Below are positions 52,851 through 64,000 of a DNA stretch of 64,000 nt, piece after piece. The stretch is from Trichopria drosophilae (Eukaryota > Arthropoda > Insecta > Hymenoptera > Diapriidae), in the NCBI GenBank assembly GCA_030407085.1, contig CM059585.1, positions 118,587,001 through 118,651,000 of the forward strand. The letters are read 5' to 3'. The notes beneath the pieces were generated by a model, which saw only the letters and a list, made by a program, of their open reading frames with translations, made no database searches and was not told the DNA's origin. Position 1 is the stretch's first letter. Every line of letters starts with the position of its first letter. Position numbers and translations under genes: made by a program.

Positions 52851-53474
52851 GTATTTATTGCTTAAAGAGTTGATCCGATAAAGCAAAAAGTCTCTACAAG
52901 AACCCTTTTGCACGCCTTATTCTCAATTTTGACCATAAATGAGGAAAAGGGCTAACAAGAGTGTAAGCGGTACCATCTCGAACTGACAAGATTAAGACTC
53001 CGGTAGATGGCGAATCGCTAATCCGTTGTCTGTACGCGTTCTCGCTGCAATAATGAGGTATTCTATCGTTGGCTAGTTCGCTCAAAAAACCCTGTATCGT
53101 TGGAGCTTGGTGTCGTATAAAAAAAGGAAGGAGGATGTGTGGTCATGACCTTCTTAGGACATGGGCAGTTATCAATGATTCTTCATATGAGTAGTCTGTC
53201 AATGTTTAATATCCAATCATGCAATAATAAATTCTAATCCAAATCCCAGTCGCTTTAACTCCAAAACTACCCGAAATACCAATGAATTAATGTGACGATT
53301 TACGAAATTTGTTTCACTTAGACGCCATTTCTCTTTTCCCTTTACCTGATGTATAAGTGTGTGTTCTGTTCCATTGCTGCGTTAGGCTAAGTGTCCTTTT
53401 AAGGAGCCGTCCATAAACTACGTAGACCTTAAACAATCTCTTAATTTTAGGTTTTACAGATATTTGTGTACTAC
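52851..53474. other. Intergenic stretch upstream of the CpG island
   Basis: No gene was recognised. The 63-codon frame at 52894-53085 has no signature. Confidence 0.35.
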
Positions 53475-54105
53475 AGTAGGCCCCGCCCTACGTTATACCG
53501 TCCAAAGTTATATGTATATCCAAACCCTGGCGAAAGTTCCGGATAGAAATTTAATCCGACCGAAACCGGTGCCATCCGAGACTATCCGGAATCTGTCCCC
53601 TGTTTAATCCGAATTTAATCCGGGTCACTTTGTCATTTCGTTCCAAGCCATGCCATATCGGAAAATTCTATCCGTTTTCATCCTCAGTCATTCCGAGGCA
53701 CAAATGTAAACCGTTCCATTCCTCGATTTCGATCCGAACGAATCCTGAATCATTTCGAATCATATTTGCAATCCGTTTCATTCCTCCATTTCAATCCTAA
53801 CGAATCCTGAGTCATTCCGAAATATCATTTTCAGTTTCGACAGGAATGGCCAGGATTGGATAGGGGACAGATTACGGCATGAAACGGACTAAGACGGAAT
53901 GAAAGTCATTCCTTTTCAATCTGATATTTTCGCTAGGGAAGTTATACATTTGGCTTGCCCAAAGTTATACCGCTCTCTTCCTCTCCTTCCCTCACCACAT
54001 TGTTTCGGGACAGTCACACACATTGCACGGATATAAGGGACGGAACTGTGGATAAGCTTCCGCCATTTTGAAAGAACCGACGGTATAACTTAGGATGGGG
54101 ACTAT
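53475..54105. mobile_element. CAGTAG...CCCGCCC family MITE carrying a nested insertion
   Basis: The left end (CAGTAGGCCCCGCCCTACG, then TTATACCGTC) and the inverted right end (CATAGTCCCCATCCTAAG, then TTATACCGTC) form terminal repeats of about 30 bp. A separate element occupies 53525-53938. The family is shared with 3332-3613 and 40110-40217. Confidence 0.7.
53525..53938. mobile_element. Nested MITE with CCCTRGCGAAA ends, 414 bp
   Basis: It starts CCCTGGCGAAAG and ends TTTTCGCTAGGG, inside the 53475-54105 MITE. The uninterrupted site in the copy at 40110-40217 shows that the insertion duplicated only about 2 bp (AA). The interior has two imperfect copies of a unit of about 60 bp (CATTCCTCGATTTCGATCCG / CATTCCTCCATTTCAATCCT). 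Confidence 0.7.
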
Positions 54106-54464
54106 GGTACTACTAAAAATTATTTTCCGAGTGCGTGTATATCGCAGTGGTTAAGAGGGTTAAGAGTGCTCCATACCTCGGAAGTGCCGCCACGTAACGG
54201 CCGGTTTGGAAACCGCAAATAAAATATGTGGAATCTTGATAAATGCAAGGGCAGTGTGTCGGTTGGGAGCACGCTCCGTTTGTGGGCATTCCACATAAAT
54301 TTAGAGAGTAAGCACACATTACTGGGATGTTTATTTTGAAACGTGTATGTTGACAATGCAAAGTGCTCCCGGTAATACCGAAGCAAAATCACGCAATTGC
54401 CTAGCAATTGAGAGTATGATAATAATACTTTCAAATAAATAAACAGAATAATTATTACTTCGAC

Positions 54465-54810
54465 CCAGACCATAGGTCTATAACTACGTTGACACTGAAA
54501 CAACTGAACCAATATTTTTTAGTACGACAGGCATGAGGCTCGATAATTCGAGACCAAAGGTTTCGCCCTAGGGCGCGAAGTTCGATTTCACGCCCGGAGT
54601 GTTAAAAATGTTATTTATTAATATTTCGGCTGAAATATGGTGAGGGTCGAAGTTTTGAAAATACTCATTTTCACTTTTTACACATTTAAGAAACTCCCCA
54701 CTCCTTCTTTCCTACCTAAGTTACGTAAGGAATGTTCTCATAAGCGCCACTCTTTCTTCCAGTTTCTGGTTATGTTACATCGGGAATGTTCTCGCAAGTG
54801 AAAATTTTCA
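54465..54810 (+). mobile_element. Copy of a 300-bp repeat, arm 1 (ACTGAAACAACTGAA family)
   Basis: It matches 62030-62340 in order: GACACTGAAACAACTGAA, ACGACAGG, GCCTGGAGTRTTAAAAAT-like sequence, GGGTCGAAGTTTTGAAAATA, CTCATTTTCACTTTTTACAC and GGAATGTTCT. A partial third copy lies at 56725-56970. Confidence 0.7.
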
Positions 54811-55273
54811 CTCAAAAAAATACTTTTATTCTATTATTTACATATTTTACATTCTTTATGTTGACTTAACATCTTTTATCATTATTTGTCATGTCCGCCC
54901 GCAAAAAATCATTAGATTAATAAATAGTCGAGTTCAACGCATTGCTAAGAGCTATTAATCGTTGCTTAGCGGACAATAAAATTGGCAAAAGGATATTATC
55001 CATAACTTCGAAAATAAATAAAGTTTTGTTCATTTCAGTGGTGGTTTTTCTTAATATTTTTCTATTTTTAGTGGACTTTTCAACGGTACCCACAACTACG
55101 TACAATTTCTTTTTTATAAACGTATGTTCAATTTTACATAACATTCAACACAAATGTCATAGATAATTTTCTTAACCGCATATTTTCAAAATTACAAATT
55201 AAACTTCCTGGTGAAACAGTTCTTTAACAAATTAATGTATATTTTTTCATTTTGTGTAAAGAAATCAATTAAA

Positions 55274-55322
55274 CCACTTATACGTTTCGGCCGTAGATTA
55301 GGGTCCTCTTCAGATTTATTTC
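55274..55322 (-). ncRNA. Hammerhead-like motif, second copy
   Basis: The minus strand reads ATCTGAAGAGGACCC, then a loop, then GGCCGAAACGTAT. The core order is the same as at 37155-37206, but stem II is less well paired (GGACC against GGCC). Confidence 0.3.
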
Positions 55323-56724
55323 TAAAAAATACATAATAATTTTACATTGAAAATATTAACAAAAAACTTTTTGACAATGGTGAAATTGAAAAATGAAAAT
55401 GAAAAAAAAATGAAAAAAAAAAATAAAAGTAAACTTTAAAACGCAATTTACCTAAAATTCGGAGATGATCGATATAATACCCTTGGTAGTTTTAATGAGA
55501 AAAGGAAGTCAGTTGTTAAAAAATAATTGTTTAGTCATGAGAGTAATTATCTATATTAAAAACAAGAAAAAAAGAAAAAATGGGTTAAAAAATTTAATTT
55601 AATTAAATATGTTCAATTTCCTAAATTGTTGCTAAAATATTTGTACTCCAATGGATTCTTAGTTCGTTCACTAGCAGTTAGCTCAGGCCTCCCTATCATT
55701 CCATACATGCTCGTATATGTGCATAATATGCGTTTAATCGAAGAACATGAACCAAAAACCAAATACTACCCACAATCGGCATAATTCCCTTATATATAAA
55801 TATACAATTAGTAACCGATTATATTCAATGCTTGCTTAAAAATGCTTTCCCTAAATCCCTACTGAAAAAATCCAGAGGTTTTCCGCGTGCTCTAACCGCG
55901 TTTGCATATATTCCGTAATAACGTGAACGACATATAAATAATAATAAAAATCAAATTAAATATATATAATAATTTGTTCTGTTTTTTTAGTTTTCTTTAT
56001 GAAGGTTCGCATTTATCACATGATTAATTACTTGATATATCATTTAACAAATTCTCACATGACATATCACATGATATGCCACATGATGATTTTCATAGAT
56101 ATGTCACATCCCAATTTTCAGTGGAGTGGAAACGCGAGAATCCGACATGGTTTCAACTTGGTCAAATGGGCCAAAACTACCTGGTCGAGACCAAGTGGTT
56201 AGACCTCGTGGAAAAACCCACCTGGATTATTTAACAGGATCATTTGTAAATCATGGTTCCTATCATAATGAAATACAAATAACAGATAAAGCAAGAATTT
56301 TATACAAAAGATTTTAATTTGGAAGCCACTTCTGTTCTGGACAGCATCGATGTTTTATCGACTGCGGTATCCGGTACAGGCTTTTTTTCGCGACAAGATC
56401 TTTCTAAAATTAATATTAAAAAAAAAAGTCGAAGTAGTACTGGCTTTCTGCAACATCGACGAAATATGTTCTTACCAACCTAAATTAGCAAAAAAAATGT
56501 TCTTCGCACAATAGAACATTTATCTTTAAATATCATAATCTATTGGTACAACGAAATAGAACCCTCATTATTCTCACGTCGAAATAGCACCCTTTGTGGT
56601 GCCACAAACGTCTTTATTTGTATACAGTAAAATAGAACTTTGTTGGAAATCGACGATATATCTAATAATAGTACATTATTTCATCAAATGTCGATGTTTC
56701 ACACCAAAAAAGCGGTGGTGGCGG

Positions 56725-56970
56725 AGGGGGGGATATAACTACGTGGACACTGAAACAATAGTATATTATGTAACAAGGGCGATCTTCGACGATTGTGAAG
56801 TTTGTCGCCCGAGCGAAGCGAGGGTAACAATCACATTCGTCTGAGATCGATATTTCGCCCGTGACCAATAATGAATTTTTTGATCCGATTGTCGTAGGGC
56901 TCGATAATTCGTGGCCGAAAATTTCGCCCTAGGCCGAGAAATCGAGTTTTACGGCCTGAGGATCAAAAAG
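56725..56970 (+). mobile_element. Partial copy of the GGGGATATAACTACGTGGAC repeat family
   Basis: It opens with GGGGATATAACTACG and GACACTGAAACAA, as at 62033. After about 130 bp of unshared sequence it resumes with GGGCTCGATAATTCG and TTTCGCCCTAGG, as at 54538-54572. Confidence 0.55.
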
Positions 56971-59900
56971 TATATTTCAACTATATAATATAACTATTAG
57001 TATATAACTATTTGTTGCTAAAAATGATGTTACACTTTCAAGGATTTTGGTTTCTATAGGATCATGGTATAATAAGAAATGTATAGTATGTTGGTGGTTG
57101 CGCAGAGGCAACCAATCGGCGTTGATGTAAATTGGTCGGTCAGTTGTCAGCAAAGGCATTGTTTTTACACGGCATTTCCTGTATACAGTTTCCTCAATTC
57201 AACCCTGTATTATTCTCTTCAGTTTCAAAATAATCAATGTATATATACCCTAGTAGAAATGAAAACATTTTTTGTACAATTCTTGTATTACAGTCTTATT
57301 TACCATGTCAAAGGTAAGAAAAAAATTGACAAATTTCTACCAGGATACTAAAATAAATAAATATACGATATACGTTTGAAAAATTTTTTATACATTTATT
57401 TGTGGAGAATAAAAATCATAGCGGCCTCAGACGTTTGCCACTCTGGGTTTGACAGTTACTTCTCTCACCATCGAAATTTTGACTAGGTTCCAATGAAATA
57501 AGCTGGAGAATTCAAAAAAATTGGGTATGTTGTCTTTGGTATGTTCCGCAACAATGTACGGATTGTTTGTTTTGGCATGCCTCATTAATTCACAACACTG
57601 ATGTTGTCTGAAGATTGGTCTGTGAGAACAGTGGTTTTCAATGCGGGCGTGCCCAACTTCTAAAAATCTGCAAATCACATCTTTATGAAATAGGATTACT
57701 CGAACGAATGTATTCTCTGTATTGGAATACGCATATGAAAATCAGTATAGATTTTAACGAACTTATTCGTGAAATCTAAGCAAGAAAAATAAATTAATAA
57801 ACCACCTTTAAGCGAGTTTTTTCGAGATGACAGTTTCAGTTTATCCTATCTAAATTTTTATTTTCATATTTATAATCAGACACATTTTATATATTCCAGA
57901 TAAAACCTGTTCCAACCCTTAATAAAGCCTCTTCCTCAAATCTTAATATTTTATAAAAACAAATCCATAATCAGATACTGATGTTCATTTATCAATATCG
58001 TAGACGTTGGTATTAAATATTTTATAAAGCTTTCAGAGTTACAGATCTTACTATACGATTGCTGGCCGCAAATACAAAATATTCAAATAAAATTTTAGTA
58101 CCGGATCTCATTCTTTATTTTTTTTTAATATTTCCTATCTTTTTCGTGTCTCTCGAGAACAACGAAACGTGACAAAATCCAAGGTCGCGTGATTCGCATG
58201 CATCGTATGCGCAGTTACTTTGATACGCTCTAATTGACTGATGAGACAATTTTCATTGGTTCGTTAGCTGATGGGCTCAGTTTGCATTGAGTTGAACTGG
58301 TATTCAAATCTATACCTATATCGGTCTCTACTTTCAGTCGAACTAACGTGCACTAAGTGAATGAAACTCTGAAAGTTATAAACCAAAAGTTTCAAACGTT
58401 TGAAAGGTTTATTTGACGTCTTAACTGTTGAATACCTAACTTTTAGAAATACTTCTAGAAACACTTTACAGGCGACACTGACAAATATTGCTGTAAACAA
58501 TTTTTTTATTTATATTTGTAAACTAATAGTCATTATTTAGGAAACTTTAAGCATTTCATCAAACGCTGTTATTGGTAAGGCATTATTGTCTGAAATCCAG
58601 GTGTTCATTTTGTTCACAATGGCCTGATGACGCTGTACTTGCGCAATATTAACAAAAAAACAGAAGTATCCATAAATTTGAGAAATTTCTTTTTCAAAAG
58701 TTATTGTAGGCAGTAGGTCATTTTAATCTTTCCATCTAATTCTGAACAAAAATATACACAAGAACAACAAAAAAGAGACAATAGGGCCCATCTTCCTGCA
58801 TTAGTTCGTTTGATTTTGTGGTCAAGTTAATTCGAGGTTACACGTGAATGTAAAAAAATTGTTTATTCTGTTTCGGTGTATGTTGGCACTTTGATAACAA
58901 ACATAATAGAAAAAATACATAACCAAACTACAAAATGCATCATGAATAAAGGTTAACAAATAAAATTGGAAATAAATATTGAGGATACAAAATATGGCAA
59001 AGTTTAAAAATAAAAAATAAAAATACTGATGATCCAGTTCTTAAAAAAAAGTATATTTTTATAACCTATATTTAAACGCGTCCGAGATGTATGATATAGC
59101 ATATCACCAGTATCAGAAGGAATGTAATGTTAGTAATACAGAAAAGACGAAAACATACTTTTAGCATGTGTCTGCTTTTATGAAATTGTAAATACTCTTC
59201 GAAGGGTGTTAACTGCATTATTCTTTCCTACGTTGTTCCTAGCTACAGCGCTTAATACATCGATATTGCCACGTCTTCATAAATTTAGATGGATATATCT
59301 CGATTTTAACAGTCGATGGTTTGTTTCGAGATAAAAAAATTATTAAAGCTTTCAACTATGAATTAAGTGCTCTCGAGGGCGTCAAAAAGCGAGGAAAACT
59401 TTGCACCATGTTCCAGGTTTTAATAATGATTTTTCCTGTAATATTTTTTTATTTCAATATTTACTAATATTAGAGCTAGCGAATGAATGAGTTTGGAGTC
59501 ATTCTGCATCTAGAAAATAATAAAAACGCGAAATTACCGAGGCAAATGTAATATGATAAGTTCCCTAATCTGACAGAATTCAAGATTTCTTATTTTCTAT
59601 TTCTATCTTATTATTCCCTAGCTACAGAAACACTTCAAAATCACTCATTCGCTATCTGTAATATTAATAAACATTACCATAAAAAATATTCTGGGAAAAA
59701 TCAGTAGTATTAAACCCTAAAACTTGCTTTCAAGAACCAAAGCAATGTAGATGTAGATGAAGGCCTTCAATACAATTCGTTGTAAAATATTTGAATGTTT
59801 TCTAACTCTGCCGTCTATTCTATAATGTACATTTTAGATATAATCAATTTGGAGTTAATACTCTACTATTATTCCAGACACAACCTCGATGAAGTTTCTG

Positions 59901-60423
59901 CTACACATATCGTGGGGTTTTCTCAAGAAACTGGCACTAGCCGATTTTTCGTGGTAGATTTTTTAAAGCCTGGGAAGTAAACCGTATACTGACGCCTCGA
60001 ACGACCTTTGTCTCTCTCCAGAGTCACCCGTCCTCTTAAACTGCTAAATATAATAGTTTTCTTTTTTTTTATTGAGGCCAAGAATCCATTAGACACTGAG
60101 AGAAATTATTTACTAATAGTTAACGCAAGCTAATTTCAAGGATCCTACATTAACTGTAAAGTTATAACAGTAATTATAAAGTCAAAAAACGACACTTTCC
60201 TTCATGTCAGCAATTTAATTGTATATTATTACTGTTCTATTTATTATTATTCTATTTTAGAATTATACAATATTCCAAGCGGACAAGCTCATCAACACCA
60301 ATAGCTTATTTTCGCCTTTCTATCGAACAGACTGACAACAAATTACGAAAAGGGTTCATTATTTAATGTACCACCGACAAAAGGAAATTTGGAGAGACAA
60401 TTCGAAAAACAAAAATATAAACT

Positions 60424-61850
60424 TTGACAAACATGTTGCAGAAAAAAAATGGTGATAGCAGGCAAAATAAATTCGTTGACTATCCAACGCGACTTATTTG
60501 GACACTTGTTACCAATAGCTGTGAAAAAAGCAGTAGATTTGAATATAGTTTTAGAGTACCTGTACTGACAAACGTTCCATTAGCTCTGCGACATCCGGAG
60601 GGCTCGATGTATTCGACGAATAACTCCGCGTTACTGAGGTTATTTGAAAAGAAAATAATTTCGAAAGAACCAGGGGCACTTGATATTTTGGTCATTGGCG
60701 AGTTTTCATGCTTGATTGCATGGTGGGTGGAAATATTTCAAAAAGATTCTTGCAACTGGTGCTTAGGACGAATGCGAAACAAATAGTGGTCATGTTTAAT
60801 CGCTATTTCTCTCTATCGATAAAATACGAAATACACCAAGCACGTGGCTGTTCGAAAAGTAAGCAGTATGCAATTACGGGCCCTCATCAAATTCGGTCAA
60901 GTGACTTTTAAAAAAATTTGAAAAACATATTTTTCAAAGACGCGTTTTCTTCCGTTCTGATTAACTACTGGGCACTGCTTTGTATGGCAGCATTTATCGG
61001 TACGGAAGTACGTCGATGATTGTTACAAGTACGAAGTCAGTGATGAACAATTAGCAAGATCCACTGACGAACTATTTTTCATGCAAGCAATACGAGGTGG
61101 TGGATACAAAATTAGTGTATCACATCAATAACCGTTTCTGCAAATGTATCCAGCAGATGCTTCGGCACGGACATTCTAGTCATTTTACTCGGCAACGCCT
61201 CAAACTTCAAGCTTACTGACGTTAACATAGAGTTGCTTGTAAGTATCGAAAATTATCAGAGTTACATCAAAGTTCATGAATTACGGGACGTTTTAGGTTG
61301 TCATTATCCCGTCATTTTATCCAAGAGGTAAACTCAAGCCTTTTACCTTGCTGGAAAAGAATCATAGGTACCAGAAGGCATTTGCCAACATAGGGAACAT
61401 TACAGACAATATTGATATCGAAGCGATTTTTGACGTTTTACGAGAATTCGTCTGTCGAATGTACGAGGAAAAGAAACTGAATACCATCAATGAAGCAAGA
61501 ATACAAGCTTCCTTCAAGCCCTTCAAAGGCGTCGATATAAATGAGGTTTTTAAAACCCACAATCATTGTACTGATGCTGATTGTTTTCCACCAAGCCTGG
61601 CAGAGTTACGACAACAGCTCCTCGGAACATTGTATATTGCGCAACTGCGGAAGATAAGAAGGTAAGAAGGTACCTACAAACTTTCTTCCAACATTATATG
61701 GTTGGCAAGCAGTAGATGAGAAATTGTATATTCTACAGATTGTAGGTGACTAGCTGCCACCATCCATCGGCCAGGTCACAATTGCAGATAATTCAATAGA
61801 GAACAATTCAGGTTCGAATATTGCAAGGAATTCAAATACAAAAAAACTTC
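60424..61850 (+). pseudogene. Decayed mobile-element protein gene (family with FDRY/SIK and DTDV-LVLL motifs)
   Basis: Three plus-strand frames (60424-60786, 60708-60911 and 61348-61665), with in-frame stops and frameshifts between them, read in family order. The first holds the N-terminal part. The second has FNRYFSLSIKYEIHQARG, like the FDRY-SIK-TR-RG motif of a large transposon-spread family recalled from many invertebrate genomes. The 61165-61310 stretch has DILVILLGN-like text. The third has REFVCRMYEEKK and DADCFPPSLAELRQQL. A further LPPSIGQVTI block lies near 61755. No intact frame remains. The family name and transposon class are not certain. Flanking repeats (62030-62340) suggest the whole is one mobile element. 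Confidence 0.7.
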
Positions 61851-62029
61851 CAAGGTAGATTCGAAGCTTCGGAGATGCCACTTCCATTTTTCTACAATTT
61901 TGTACATCTTATTTTAATAAATGTCTACACCAGCTTTGTATCCAATTTTACGAATATTTTTTCTTATTCAAACATATTGAGTTTTTCATACAACATGGAT
62001 CAATATGACGCTATTACGCGGTGGGGGAG

Positions 62030-62345
62030 CGGGGATATAACTATGTCGACGCTGAAACAACTGAAACGATTTCTTTATTTTTTGATATACGACAGGTGAA
62101 ATCAAGCTTCGCGCCTGGAGTATTAAAAATTTTATTTATTAACATTTTGGCTGACATATGGGAGGGTCGAAGTTTTGAAAATACTCATTTTCACTTTTTA
62201 CACATTTAAGGAACCCCTCCTCTACTCTCTTCTTTCATACCTATAAGTTACATAGGGAATGTTCTTATAAGATCTACTCTTTCTTCCAATGTCTGGTTAT
62301 GTTACATTAGGAATGTTCTCCTAAGCGCAAATTTTCATCCAGAAA
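62030..62345 (+). mobile_element. 300-bp repeat, arm 2, just after the decayed ORF
   Basis: It has the same block order as 54465-54810, with roughly one difference per 6-8 bases by eye. It follows the decayed protein gene directly, so it may be that element's 3' non-coding part, present elsewhere as a solo copy. Confidence 0.65.
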
Positions 62346-63335
62346 ACTGCAATATGAACTCGTTTTATATTATAACTAAAAGCTTTTAGTAAACGAACGA
62401 GCATTAAGGAATAACAAACTCGCCATAGAGGATAAGTTTCTAAGCGAGCGAAGCGAGCGCGGACCCACGCCAACATTAGTTTTGTCTTCGGTTTAGGAAT
62501 AGAGTATGTAGAGAATAGGAATAGGAATATAGGAAGAGAAATCTATGATAAAATTTAACGTGTCCAATTTTCTTTTAATAGTTTAAATGCTGCTTACCTA
62601 ATTTTTAGAATGATATTTCAAAATTGTAGTAAAACTTAAAACAACTTCAATTATTGAGAATTAGCTTACTTCCCAACGTATCTTGATTTGAAAATAAAAC
62701 GAATGATCAAATCAGACGTTAATAACACTAACAGCTAATAAAATAGAATTAAACTTATTTCCGCATCACGTCTCACTTACGATCTATCTCGGTGATTATC
62801 ACCCACTGATGACGCAAAACGAAAACCTCTCTGTGTGCATGTGAACATCTTATAGGGGCATCGATTACATAGAAAATGGAAAGGTTAAAAAGAGTTCGAA
62901 TCCAAAATTTAGGTTTTAACGTAAAATTAATTTTCTTTTTTACACAGTATAATATATAAATATTTTTTATCTTAATTTATCTATCTTTATAAATCTGCCA
63001 TTATTATTTAAAAAAAAAAGGATCTTGAGTCCATACGTAGACTTTTCAAATTCAAAACGGCGGACTCAAATAGTTGTTTAGATCGTAGATCATGAGTGTT
63101 CTGTGTGCTTTCAAATGAATTCGATATTTTATTGTTTGCGCAAATTCTATAAAAATGTGCCTGTAAGAGTTTTATTCATTGCAGATTAGGAATTTTCTGT
63201 TAGATTTTCCCAATTCGTGATGAAAGCCAAAAAATGGGATTTTATATTTCGGATTCCTCTGTATCTTTTTTGTGAATATTGGTAAACAAGTTATTCGCAG
63301 ATTCGTGAAGTTGTACAACAGAAATGATTCGGTTA
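62346..63335. other. Intergenic, no gene recognised
   Basis: Only short frames. GCGAGCGAAGCGAGCGC at 62442-62458 is a short GC-rich palindromic run. Confidence 0.35.
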
Positions 63336-63582
63336 CAGTACTCCTTCCCAATATTAAACCAATACGCTTTCTTTATTATTTTCTTCCCTCCCTCCCATTA
63401 TCAGCCGAATGAAAAGATGAACAATTTCCCCTAGTTACATATACATAAGGAGAAAATGATGTCGGTTGATGCCCATGTAAAACATTGCGCATGAGTGTTA
63501 TTGTCGATGGTGGGGAACGATCTATCCATGGGAAGGCAAATATTGAAAGGGACTTCTCAGTTAATATTGGGAGGGACTACTG
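63336..63582. mobile_element. TA-flanked MITE, CAGTACTCCTTCCCAATATT family, 247 bp
   Basis: The ends CAGTACTCCTTCCCAATATT and AATATTGGGAGGGACTACTG are inverted copies flanked by TA (63334-63335 and 63583-63584). A second internal AATATTGAAAGGGACT precedes the right end. A fragment lies at 46219-46301. The 80-codon frame at 63485-63727 reads through it. Confidence 0.8.
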
Positions 63583-64000
63583 TAGATTTTGTTCAATTAC
63601 GACAATGAATAACATACACACGTTGAAAACTGCGATGGAAGCTCGTTCAATTTTTAAAATTTTTTTGAATTTTTTTATAACAATAATAAATGTTTTTATA
63701 ATAAAGACAGTATCGTTTCCCAAATGACATTGCTACAGCTTTTCTACTGTTTCCACATTATTCAGACACCCTGTGTATAATGATAAATTTAATAAATAGG
63801 TCATAATTTTGTATTGTGCCTAAGGTTACTTCTGGGCCATTGCTGAACAGCGTTTACGGTCGGTATTGGCGTTCAGTACTGAACTTCGGAGGTTTATACT
63901 GTACCCGTACTCTATTGTTAGTTAATTTCTACCTCGGTAAATAAGATAAGAAACTTAAATACCGTTGTACAAAGAATTGTTTTGCAAAAATTTATGCGTA

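Larger units (their letters stand above)
54811..60423. other. Intergenic, transposon-rich stretch without a recognised gene
   Basis: It includes the hammerhead-like motif at 55274-55322, the partial repeat at 56725-56970 and the half MITE at 57062-57115. The frames at 55999-56317, 57079-57351 and 57427-57678 have no recognisable domains. Confidence 0.35.

Noticed and set aside
1..64000. CRISPR arrays, bacterial operons or prophage
   Set aside because: Spliceosomal introns, 18S rRNA relic and eukaryotic MITEs show that this is animal nuclear DNA. No regularly spaced repeat array was seen.

Overview
The window is AT-rich, intron-rich animal DNA with many small transposon relics. Family content (an SLC7 transporter with a long Gly/Gln-rich N-terminus), short TA-flanked MITEs, and runs of GGTTA suggest an insect, perhaps a hymenopteran. 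The order is inference, not shown by the sequence.

Only one protein-coding gene is convincing. It lies on the minus strand and encodes a b(0,+)-type (SLC7A9-like) amino acid transporter light chain. Three exons are well supported: 10865-12009, 10208-10727 and 9321-9385. Their GT/AG junctions keep phase and end in the family's C-terminal LQMLLEVAP motif. Exon 2 has no Met before transmembrane segment 1, so translation must start further upstream. The best candidate for the first coding exon is at 52150-52174, inside a CpG-rich island, where an ATG leads in the right phase (+1) into a strong GAG|GTAAGA donor. If correct, the gene spans about 43 kb, intron 1 is about 40 kb, and the protein has 584 residues.

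Layout: 1-8.9 kb is downstream intergenic DNA with foldback elements. 9.3-12.0 kb holds the transporter body. 12.0-52.1 kb is the presumed giant intron, with no other recognisable gene but many relics: TTAA-flanked and TA-flanked foldback elements, a 132-bp degenerate 18S rRNA fragment, tRNA-like SINE heads, hammerhead-like motifs, and a LINE 3' tail. 52.1-52.85 kb is the GC-rich putative promoter and leader. 52.9-64 kb is intergenic and transposon-rich. It includes a MITE nested in a MITE with a recoverable empty site, a decayed mobile-element protein gene at 60.4-61.85 kb, and a family of about 300 bp present at 54.5 and 62.0 kb.

The other open reading frames look like chance frames or read through repeats.
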